The position numbers and the translations under genes are program-made. The notes below the pieces were generated by a model. It saw nothing but the letters and a program-made list of their open reading frames with translations. It ran no database searches and was not told where the DNA came from. DNA of 39,848 nucleotides, from positions 1-39,848 of the forward strand of contig LNQR01000030.1 in NCBI GenBank assembly GCA_001541255.1, read 5' to 3'. The DNA is from Candidatus Magnetominusculus xianensis (GTDB taxonomy: Bacteria > Nitrospirota > Thermodesulfovibrionia > Thermodesulfovibrionales > Magnetobacteriaceae). Every line of letters begins with the position of its first letter. Position 1 is the stretch's first letter. Shown here piece by piece: positions 33,052 through 39,848 of this stretch.

Positions 33052-34335
33052 TCAGCGCCTCAGCTCTTTCAGTCTCAGGAGGGCGTTAAATATTGTCTCG
33101 ATATAGGGCGTCTTCGGGTTGGTGTAGTATTTTGGATAGAGCAGGTCATCAGCTTCGGTAATGATGCCCTCGGCCAGGGCTGTACTGTATAGCCCAGTGT
33201 GGGGTTCTATTCTCATTGAGTTAAACTCGAAGTGTACTCTGCTGCCCATCTGCGCTTTAGCCACCGCAAAAAAGGCCATCAACTCTAAAAATGTCTTAAC
33301 AGACTGTCCTGGCGGGTTTTTGAAAAAATTATAGCTTACCTCAAGACCACCTTCGGCCCTGAGCAGGTCATGTGTCCGGAGTATATCGCCTTTAGTTATG
33401 TGTTTGCCAAGTTTTTCAAGTACTGCGTCTGAAAAACCATCAGGCGACAGTATCACGGTCTTACAACCGGCACGTTTAATAAGTTCGATAAACTCCTTAT
33501 CCAGATTCTTTTCACTAAACCATGCCGACCAGGACAGCCCCTTAATATTGCGGCGAATCAACTCCGTACATATCTCCTCGGCATGTCTTTTGGGTACGTT
33601 GAACATGGAATCGACAAAGGTAAATTCTGTTACGCCGTTTTCTGAGGCGAGTGCTTCAATCTCATCGGCTACAACTGCGGGGCGTCTTAATCTCAGGGAC
33701 TTGCCGTTTAAAAAACCATAAACACAATATATACAGGTTAGGCTGCATCCCCGCTTAGTCTCCACCCCGATGGCGTCCCTTGCCTTCTTATAGCCGCCAA
33801 CATTCATTCCTGCCCGAAGCGGGGCATTTAAGAGATTTACATCAGTGGACGCTCCCTTGCCCGTAAATATAAGTTCTCCGTCTTTTCGATAATAGACAGA
33901 TGCAGCCTTCTCAGGGGTTGATATGTTTTCGATAAGCAGGGGGAGTGTTACCTCACCTTCGAGAAATACACCGAAGTCAATTCTTGGTTCGTCTTTCATT
34001 ATCTCGGCAGCAAACATCGAAAACCCTGAACCGCCTGCCACTATTACTGCCCCGGATACAGCCTTAATCACATCCAGCGTGTCTTTGAGATATTTATAAT
34101 AAAACACCACCTGGCGTTTATTGGTTGAATCAATATTCCTGATAGAAATCCCTATGATTTCGGGAGAAAAGTCTTGAATGGTTTCTCTTAGCTTGTCAAA
34201 TGGTAAGCGGCAGATATTGAGGTCAATGACCTTAACGTCATGGGCTGTAAGCTGTGCCTTAAGGCAGGCCAGCCCGAGCGGGAAGACTAGACATTCGCTG
34301 CCGCCGAGGTAGGATTGAATGAGCAGGATTCTTAT
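33052..34335 (-). CDS. B12-binding radical SAM protein, probable ATA start
   Basis: The radical SAM cluster motif is CSLTCIYC (C-x3-C-x2-C). The B12-binding domain lies before it and is complete only if the frame is read from ATA at 34335. That adds IRILLIQSYLGGSECLVFPLGLACL and DVKVIDLNI..., the normal start of this family with I in place of M. No ATG, GTG or TTG is in frame nearby upstream; the first GTG (34110) would delete the first 75 residues. ATA overlaps the TAA of the preceding gene (ATAA), with GGGGG about six bases upstream, so re-initiation there is credible. Full length is 427 residues. B12-dependent radical SAM enzymes often methylate unreactive carbons; the substrate is unknown. 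Confidence 0.82.
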   Translation of the reverse strand: MRILLIQSYLGGSECLVFPLGLACLKAQLTAHDVKVIDLNICRLPFDKLRETIQDFSPEIIGISIRNIDSTNKRQVVFYYKYLKDTLDVIKAVSGAVIVAGGSGFSMFAAEIMKDEPRIDFGVFLEGEVTLPLLIENISTPEKAASVYYRKDGELIFTGKGASTDVNLLNAPLRAGMNVGGYKKARDAIGVETKRGCSLTCIYCVYGFLNGKSLRLRRPAVVADEIEALASENGVTEFTFVDSMFNVPKRHAEEICTELIRRNIKGLSWSAWFSEKNLDKEFIELIKRAGCKTVILSPDGFSDAVLEKLGKHITKGDILRTHDLLRAEGGLEVSYNFFKNPPGQSVKTFLELMAFFAVAKAQMGSRVHFEFNSMRIEPHTGLYSTALAEGIITEADDLLYPKYYTNPKTPYIETIFNALLRLKELRR

Positions 34336-35828
34336 TGTCTGCCCCCAAGACCCTTTGTCAGCCGGTAGGCCTTTTGCAGACCGAGATAGACATTTTTAAA
34401 CATTGGTTTTAACGCCTTGCTGTTTAGGACATCGACAACACCGGGAGCTGTGAGGAGTTTTAACATGGCACTAGGCAGCCTGCCGCCTTTGGAGAGCGTC
34501 ATCAGGAGATTTAAGTAGCTAGGCTCTCTCATCGTGTAGGACTTTGCGTAAATGTCCCTTTTGTCATCTGCGATAAGGCCGTCGTCCTTGGCCATGTTGT
34601 AGAGCTTTGTCTCTGGATAGAGGACTAAGGAAAATGGCTGCAAGCGAAATGGTTTTGGAATCTCTGATATGAATCTCAGGCTTTCGATTTTATCTTCGTC
34701 TGTCTCATAGGGCACGTCGAGGATGAAATCATAACTGGGCGGGTACATCTTGTCCTTGTACTTATTGATTATCTGTATTGCCTTCATCATCCTGTCGTTT
34801 GACATCGTAGAGCGGTTAAAGAGGTCCTGAATCCTCTTGCTGGCGCTCTCAACCCCCATTTGAAGGTATAGCAGCCCTGCATCGACAAGGATATCCAACT
34901 TCTCCTCTGTCAACGTCAGCGGGCTTGCCAGACACGAAAATGGAAGGGCAATCTTCTCTTTGTATTCCTTACAAAATTCCTCGATATTTTTCAGCCCCCG
35001 GGCAAAAAACGCATCGTCTGATATCCAGATAAAGCCGACATAGGGCATATGTTCCTTCACCCACATAAGTTCATCGATAACATGAGCAGTGGTTCTCCAT
35101 CTGAGGTATCCCTTGCCGCTGTAAAGGTTCTTAATAGTGTCGTTGATGCAGTAGGTGCATTTATGTGGACAGCCCCTGCCGGTCATTGTCTGATAGCCAA
35201 TTTTCTTCAGATAGGCTGATACTGTCCCGCGCTCGAGGAATTTCTTTGTGAGGTCATATGTCAAAGGCAAAATACGCCCGTCTGACATGGCATAGTGGTC
35301 AGAAAATGAGTAGTCCGGCATGGGATAGTCGTCAAGGCTGCCGTCAAGCGCCCTGACGGGGTTTTTACTAATTGTGCCGTTGGATTTAACCCATATGCTG
35401 CCGCAACTAGTGCAGTCCCTACCTTCTTCAACAGCGTTTGCAACGTCAAGCATCGCCTCCTCGCCATCGCCAATGCAGACCATGTCGGCGAACTCAAGAC
35501 ACTCTTCCGGCCTGATAGTGGGGTGTATGCCGCCCCATATCACAGGGGTATTTAAAGCAGATTTTATTTTCTTTGTAATCTGAACGGCGCAGTCATAGTG
35601 ATTTGTCATCAGTGTTATGCCGATTAAATCAGAGTCTCTGCATATCTCAACCATCTCGTCCATGGTATAAGGCTCATATCTGTCCTTGCCAAAGACGATG
35701 TTGTCGCCGTGCGGGTCTGGCAGAAATAAAAGCTGTGTCTGAAACCCGTGTTTTTTAAGATACGCCGATATAGTCCTTAACCCGAAGGTGGTTATATCGG
35801 GGTACGGGCTGATGAGGGTTATTTTCAT
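34332..35828 (-). CDS. B12-binding radical SAM protein
   Basis: The 498-residue protein has an N-terminal cobalamin-binding Rossmann domain (KITLISPYPD, then DLIGITLMTNHYD and VIWGGIHPTIRPEE, about 1-130). The radical SAM barrel carries CPHKCTYC near residue 225 and the GVESASKR strand. It shares its general layout with the next gene but is clearly diverged. These enzymes use SAM and methylcobalamin to methylate or rearrange unreactive carbons, for example in hopanoid, lipid or antibiotic synthesis. It is the first gene of the minus-strand cluster, and its stop overlaps the next gene's ATA start. Confidence 0.9.
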   Translation of the reverse strand: MKITLISPYPDITTFGLRTISAYLKKHGFQTQLLFLPDPHGDNIVFGKDRYEPYTMDEMVEICRDSDLIGITLMTNHYDCAVQITKKIKSALNTPVIWGGIHPTIRPEECLEFADMVCIGDGEEAMLDVANAVEEGRDCTSCGSIWVKSNGTISKNPVRALDGSLDDYPMPDYSFSDHYAMSDGRILPLTYDLTKKFLERGTVSAYLKKIGYQTMTGRGCPHKCTYCINDTIKNLYSGKGYLRWRTTAHVIDELMWVKEHMPYVGFIWISDDAFFARGLKNIEEFCKEYKEKIALPFSCLASPLTLTEEKLDILVDAGLLYLQMGVESASKRIQDLFNRSTMSNDRMMKAIQIINKYKDKMYPPSYDFILDVPYETDEDKIESLRFISEIPKPFRLQPFSLVLYPETKLYNMAKDDGLIADDKRDIYAKSYTMREPSYLNLLMTLSKGGRLPSAMLKLLTAPGVVDVLNSKALKPMFKNVYLGLQKAYRLTKGLGGRQ

Positions 35829-35918
35829 TGTCCTGACATTCCTCCATAAGTAAATACAAATCTAACATAATCGGCGGTATGTTTTCAACTTTTCGCGGCT
35901 GTCGGTTACTGTCTCAGT

Positions 35919-35950
35919 TTGAATTTAAGGCAGCAATTTTGTGTTATAAT
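35919..35950 (+). promoter_or_regulatory. Candidate promoter of the Panacea toxin-antitoxin pair
   Basis: There is a perfect -10 TATAAT at 35945-35950 and a TTGAAT -35 candidate at 35919-35924. The spacing of 20 is long, so only the -10 is convincing. GAGAGGG precedes ATG 35971 by seven bases. The intergenic 35829-35970 also holds the promoter of the divergent radical SAM cluster. Confidence 0.4.
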
Positions 35951-35970
35951 GAGAAAGAGAGGGTGATGGC

Positions 35971-36528
35971 ATGTTAATAGACCATAACAGAGAGAAAACA
36001 ATTAACGCCATTATATATTTTTCGAATAATACAAAGCCATGTGGTATTACAAAGCTATGTAAGTTATTGTATTATCTTGATTTTCTACATTTCAAGGAAA
36101 CTGGCAGGTCGGTAACAGGGATGGATTATTATGCCTGGAAATTCGGACCAGTACCTGCAGCGCTGTATGATGAAATAGATAAAGCAGAGTTTAAGCCAGA
36201 CTTGAAGGCAAGCATAGCGATTCAAACTACTGAGAAAAATAAGATAATAAAGCCTAAAAAGCATTTCAATGATATATTTTTTACTAAAAGAGAATTGCGA
36301 ATACTTAAAAATGTAGCTTTCATGTTTAAAGACGCAAACACTGAGGATATAGTAGAAGCATCTCATCTACCTAATTTGCCCTGGGATAAGACCGTAGAAA
36401 ACAAAGGATTATATGAAAAAATAGATTATTTGCTTTCTCTTGACAATACGGCTGGTTCAATATCTGTGGAAGAGGCATTAGAGCGAATATCTGACAGAGA
36501 AGAAATGAAAAAGGTATTTAGTGGATAG
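35971..36528 (+). CDS. Panacea-domain (SocA/DUF4065) antitoxin
   Basis: Panacea is an antitoxin domain found with many unrelated toxins. The 185-residue protein has the domain core KPCGITKLCKLLYYLDFLHFKE, SVTGMDYYAWKFGPVPAALYDEI (the GPVP signature) and a helical C-terminal part with ASHLPNLPWDKT. It overlaps the next gene by 8 bp, so toxin and antitoxin are translated together, antitoxin first. The sequence is AT-rich compared with typA, consistent with transfer. Confidence 0.85.
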   Translation: MLIDHNREKTINAIIYFSNNTKPCGITKLCKLLYYLDFLHFKETGRSVTGMDYYAWKFGPVPAALYDEIDKAEFKPDLKASIAIQTTEKNKIIKPKKHFNDIFFTKRELRILKNVAFMFKDANTEDIVEASHLPNLPWDKTVENKGLYEKIDYLLSLDNTAGSISVEEALERISDREEMKKVFSG

Positions 36529-36910
36529 AGGGACTGTTCTTTTCCATCGTGATTTTCAATTTAAGGATGGTGAGTACGGGAATAAACTGATTATTATATT
36601 AAACGATGTTGATGCTGACAAGCCCTATTTGTGTTGTAAGACGACCTCAAAACCTAAATATGGTATAGAAAAAGAAGGGTGTCATAGCGACAAAAACATT
36701 TTTGTGCTCAAAAACAACTCTTTCCACCAAAAGACATATGTGCAGTTTCACGAATTATATGAATTGAATTCAAAGACCTTTTTAAAAGGGCACTTTGAAG
36801 GTAAAGTTGAGATAATATGCAAACTTCCTGTTAATATGATTAACGCCATAGTCAACTGCATAAAGAAATCAGAGGACATTTCACCATACCATCTGATGTT
36901 GCTGAAATAG
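36521..36910 (+). CDS. Putative toxin partner of the Panacea protein
   Basis: The 129-residue protein starts at GTG 36521, inside the antitoxin gene. Beta-strand-rich sequence with KLIIILNDVDADKPYLCCKTTSKPKYGIEKEGCHSDKNIF and YVQFHELYEL recalls PemK/MazF-type folds, but I cannot assign it with confidence. It contains four cysteines and a hydrophobic C-terminal helix. By its position it is the toxin of a PanAT-type pair. Known toxins of this system are varied, so the activity is open. Confidence 0.7.
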   Translation: MDRGTVLFHRDFQFKDGEYGNKLIIILNDVDADKPYLCCKTTSKPKYGIEKEGCHSDKNIFVLKNNSFHQKTYVQFHELYELNSKTFLKGHFEGKVEIICKLPVNMINAIVNCIKKSEDISPYHLMLLK

Positions 36911-37063
36911 CCCCAGAATGAAATTCGGACAGTGGCTAAGGTTTTAATCCAATAATTCAAACTGAGATACTACCCGGCTGTCGTCAGAAAAACAGTTTGC
37001 TACTTAGTGTGCGGTTAGTTTAATATACCTGTCAGGCTTAATCTAATTATTTATAGGAGAAAA
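36911..37063. other. Leader and promoter region of typA
   Basis: This short intergenic stretch must carry the typA promoter. TAATAT at about 37021-37026 is a -10 candidate without a clear -35. A TAGGAG ribosome site stands just before ATG 37064. Confidence 0.4.
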
Positions 37064-38878
37064 ATGAAGAGACAAGATTTAAGAAATATTGCAATAATTG
37101 CCCATGTTGACCACGGGAAGACGACCTTAGTAGACGCCATGTTCAGACAGTCTGGCATATTTCGCTCGAATGAAAAGATTCAGGAACGTGCCATGGACAG
37201 TATCGACCTCGAAAGAGAGCGCGGGATAACTATAATGGCTAAAAATACGGCCGTCTTTTATGAGGGCGTCAAGATAAATATAGTTGATACGCCGGGACAT
37301 GCCGACTTTGGCGGCGAGGTCGAGAGGACGCTTAAGATGGTTGATGGTGTGCTGCTGTTAGTTGACGCCTCTGAGGGGCCGCTTCCTCAGACACGCTTTG
37401 TGCTAAAGAAGGCGCTTGAGCTTGAACTGCCGCAGATTGTGGTGATAAATAAAATCGACCGCCCGGACGCCAGAATCCAGGCCGTCGTCAACGAGGTATA
37501 CGATTTATTCATAGACCTTGACGCAGTGGAAGAACAACTGGACTTCCCCGTTATCTACACAAACGCTAAGGCAGGAACTGCTGCCATAAAGCCGGAGGAC
37601 AAGTCCGATGACCTTAAGCCCCTGTTTGAGGCCATATTAAAAAGAATCTCCCCGCCGGATGACAAGAGGGATGAAATCCTGCAGTTGCTTGTCACAAACA
37701 TTGACTACAACGACTACGTCGGGCGCCTCGCAATCGGCAGGATATTCTCCGGCACTGTGCGTGTAGGTGATATGGTCACAGTCTTACTTGATAACAATGA
37801 GCTGTCAAAGACAAAAGTAACCTCGATGTTTACGTTTGAAGGGCTTGGCCGTACAGAGGCAAAGGAGAGCTGCTCCGGGGACATCATAGCCTTGTCGGGT
37901 ATTGAGGGCATTAACATAGGCGACACGGTGTCTAACTACGAAAACCCGCGTGCGCTGCCGCGTATAAAAGTCGATGAGCCGACTATTTCTATGGTATTTT
38001 CTGTAAACACATCCCCGTTTGCTGGTAAGGAAGGGAAATTTGTAACATCGCGGCAACTGCGCGAAAGGCTTCAGAAGGAACTCCTGTATAATGTATCTAT
38101 AAAGGTTGATTTTTCATTGATGGACAGCTTTGAGGTAATGGGCAGAGGTGAGTTGCAGCTTGCAATCCTGATAGAGATGATGCGCCGCGAGGGCTATGAG
38201 CTTTCTGTTGCAATGCCCACTACGATTACAAAGGAAATAAACGGTGTACTCCACGAACCTATGGAAGTGCTTGTTATAGACATCCCCGAAGACTATGTCG
38301 GGGTAATTACAAAACAGATAGGGATGAGAAAAGGCCGTATGACGAAAATGCACAACAATGGATTTGGCCGTGTGAGGCTGGAGTTCAGGATACCATCAAG
38401 GGGGCTGATAGGGTTCCGGTCACAGTTTTTAACCGACACGCGGGGGACAGGGCTGCTAAACCACCTGTTTGACGGCTATGAGCCGTGGCAGGGTAATCTG
38501 ACAAGACGCCAGACCGGCGCGCTGATTGCAGACAGGGCGGGCAGGGCTACTGCATATGCCATATTTCACCTTCAGCCGCGCGGCACAATGTTCACCCCTG
38601 AAAACACACAGGTCTACGAAGGTATGGTAGTCGGGGAAAACTCAAGAGAAAACGACATCGACGTAAATATAATCAAGGAAAAGAAGCTGACCAACATGAG
38701 GGCATCAGGGGCAGACGACGCACTGCTGCTTGTCCCACCGCGCCCGATGAACCTTGACCTGGCACTTGAGTTTATTAAAGAAGACGAACTTGTTGAGGTT
38801 ACGCCTGGCTCTATTCGCATAAGGAAAAAAATCCTTCAGGCAAATAAACGCCCGAAACTAAAACAGGCAAAAGAGTGA
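37064..38878 (+). CDS. typA: Ribosome-associated GTPase TypA/BipA
   Basis: TypA/BipA is a translational GTPase that assists 50S assembly and stress translation. The G domain has [15 protein letters not shown] (G1), RGITI (G2), [12 protein letters not shown] (G3) and NKIDRPDA (G4). Domain II, EF-G-like domains III and V and the BipA-specific C-terminal domain ([22 protein letters not shown]) follow. At 604 residues it is full length. A TAGGAG site precedes the ATG. It stands alone on + between the Panacea pair and two convergent minus-strand genes. Confidence 0.97.
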   Translation: MKRQDLRNIAIIAHVDHGKTTLVDAMFRQSGIFRSNEKIQERAMDSIDLERERGITIMAKNTAVFYEGVKINIVDTPGHADFGGEVERTLKMVDGVLLLVDASEGPLPQTRFVLKKALELELPQIVVINKIDRPDARIQAVVNEVYDLFIDLDAVEEQLDFPVIYTNAKAGTAAIKPEDKSDDLKPLFEAILKRISPPDDKRDEILQLLVTNIDYNDYVGRLAIGRIFSGTVRVGDMVTVLLDNNELSKTKVTSMFTFEGLGRTEAKESCSGDIIALSGIEGINIGDTVSNYENPRALPRIKVDEPTISMVFSVNTSPFAGKEGKFVTSRQLRERLQKELLYNVSIKVDFSLMDSFEVMGRGELQLAILIEMMRREGYELSVAMPTTITKEINGVLHEPMEVLVIDIPEDYVGVITKQIGMRKGRMTKMHNNGFGRVRLEFRIPSRGLIGFRSQFLTDTRGTGLLNHLFDGYEPWQGNLTRRQTGALIADRAGRATAYAIFHLQPRGTMFTPENTQVYEGMVVGENSRENDIDVNIIKEKKLTNMRASGADDALLLVPPRPMNLDLALEFIKEDELVEVTPGSIRIRKKILQANKRPKLKQAKE

Positions 38879-38899
38879 CCCCCTACAACCTGTACTAGT

Positions 38900-39133
38900 T
38901 TAGCAGGACTTCTGTTTGGTCTTGAGCCATGTGGGGACAGGGATTCCCTTGGACTCCATGGCCTCTATTATCACATCTTTAGTTGATGGCCGGACGCCGC
39001 CGCAAAACATCTTGCTGTAGCCCTTGCTCATGTTCACAGCCGCTAAGACGTAAACCAATGCTATGGGCAGCAATAGCGGCAACAGTGGAAGTGCGATAAG
39101 TAAGACCAACACTAATATGACAGTTTTCATCAT
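38900..39133 (-). CDS. Small single-span membrane protein, unknown
   Basis: The 77-residue protein has one strong hydrophobic N-terminal segment (VILVLVLLIALPLLPLLLPIALVYVLA, about 5-31) and a charged C-terminal part ending TWLKTKQKSC with two cysteines. It is not recognised. The start is one of two adjacent ATGs (39133, 39130). No ribosome site is clear, although a TATAAT lies at 39145-39150 close upstream, which may mean a very short leader. It faces the end of typA 21 bp away. Confidence 0.55.
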   Translation of the reverse strand: MMKTVILVLVLLIALPLLPLLLPIALVYVLAAVNMSKGYSKMFCGGVRPSTKDVIIEAMESKGIPVPTWLKTKQKSC

Positions 39134-39207
39134 AGTAATATTGTATTATAACGCAGCGGGTATATTCAATCCCCCGAATTTGCACCTAATTTGCATCAGG
39201 GCTGCGG

Positions 39208-39702
39208 TTAGCCGCGCGGCAGTCTCTCGTGTCCTTTCAGTGATATTTCAAGCTCCTGCGAATTCTGATAGATATACCAAGCCCCTGAGGCTGCATCGGT
39301 CAATAGGTCTGCCCTGTCGAAGCTGCCGCCATCGGGAGACTTGCTGCCGGGTATTTGGCGTGGGACAGCGTCAGAGCCGTTGACCTTTCTCCAGTACGCC
39401 GTAAAGAAACTCTTAACCTGCGACGATTGCCCTACAGTATGCACAGATACCCTTAGTATCTTGTTGTTGTCGTCGAGGTCTATTGTTATTGTATCGTCTG
39501 TGTTTTTTGCTTTATATTTATAGACATTTTTTTCTGTCTCTATTCTTTCTACGGCAAGCAAGAGCCGAATCTGCTCGTCGAGCTTTTTAATACTGCCAAG
39601 AGGATTTTCCTTGTCCAGACCAAAAGGATTGACAAAATCACTGGCATAGCTGCATGAAAACAAAAATGACACTACAATAAACAAAACAGATATAAATCTC
39701 AT
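39208..39702 (-). CDS. Unknown exported protein
   Basis: The 164-residue protein has a signal peptide (RFISVLFIVVSFLFSCSYAS). The LFSCS stretch is near a lipobox but lacks the usual L-A/S-G/A-C spacing, so lipidation is uncertain. The mature part is soluble and charged, with IRLLLAVERIETEKNVYKYKAKNTDDTITIDLDDNN and a Gly/Pro/Ser-rich middle. No family is recognised. A GGAGGGGG ribosome site lies directly before ATG 39702. A short 74-bp gap separates it from the small membrane protein on the same strand. The last 146 bases of the window (39703-39848) contain its promoter region and nothing else I can name. Confidence 0.75.
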   Translation of the reverse strand: MRFISVLFIVVSFLFSCSYASDFVNPFGLDKENPLGSIKKLDEQIRLLLAVERIETEKNVYKYKAKNTDDTITIDLDDNNKILRVSVHTVGQSSQVKSFFTAYWRKVNGSDAVPRQIPGSKSPDGGSFDRADLLTDAASGAWYIYQNSQELEISLKGHERLPRG

Positions 39703-39848
39703 GCCCCCTCCATTTTTCAGTTCTCTATCCAGATATTGTATACTATTTTAGTGGCAACACAGCAATTCTCGGTGAAGTAAGAAAGGGAGGGAGGAAAGGG
39801 AGAATAGAGAGGGAGAACGAAATATTTTTCGCGCAGATGGAATATATA

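Overview
The window looks like a chromosomal segment of a Gram-negative, probably anaerobic bacterium. Supporting genes are an LpxL-type lipid acyltransferase, two periplasmic-type enzymes (HtrA, lytic transglycosylase), menaquinone synthesis by the futalosine route (MqnD), ThyX instead of ThyA, B12-type radical SAM enzymes, and a CoFeSP-like iron-sulfur/DUF3786 protein. My best guess is a Nitrospirota-like or deltaproteobacterial-like lineage. That is inference from gene content only; no 16S gene is present.

Layout. 1-372: the 3' end of an unknown + gene, a strong terminator and two copies of an 18-bp repeat. 372-8035: one minus-strand housekeeping operon (yebC, htrA, glmU, glmS, uvrD/pcrA, gatC) with a good sigma70 promoter. 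8076-8580: a transposase remnant. 8715-12762: plus-strand hit, mqnD, slt, zapB-like, zapA, purS. 12877-14495: minus-strand parA, an alanine/proline-rich small protein overlapping it, and rnpB starting exactly at that protein's stop codon. 14736-16750: plus-strand rpsF, ssb, rpsR, two DUF507 genes and an HNH nuclease gene. 16779-21021: a nested-hairpin repeat and an AT-rich island holding one very large SIR2-family (probably defence) gene interrupted by an in-frame TGA. 21390-24424: metF, panB, thyX and a rhodanese whose catalytic loop contains an in-frame UGA followed by a SECIS-like hairpin, so a likely selenoprotein. 24439-25373: a brnTA toxin-antitoxin module bracketed by inverted repeats. 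25384-29237: minus-strand mtaD, two unknown genes, DUF3786 and a FabG-like SDR. 29443-30785: a degraded IS4-family element. 31145-35828: a minus-strand cluster of two B12-type radical SAM enzymes, a GT2 glycosyltransferase and an LpxL-like acyltransferase. 35945-36910: a Panacea (PanA)-type toxin-antitoxin pair. 37064-38878: typA/bipA. 38900-39702: two small minus-strand unknown envelope proteins.

Working together: GlmS and GlmU make UDP-GlcNAc for peptidoglycan and lipid A, which slt and the LpxL-like enzyme also serve. ZapA and ZapB act at the division ring. The metF-panB-thyX run draws on folate one-carbon units. The accessory layer (SIR2 gene, BrnTA, PanAT, IS4, repeats) sits between housekeeping blocks and is often more AT-rich.

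The most notable items are the candidate selenocysteine rhodanese (24026-24424), the orphan ParA with a disordered-linker partner (13262-14495), a radical SAM gene that seems to start at ATA (34335), and the UGA-split SIR2 gene.
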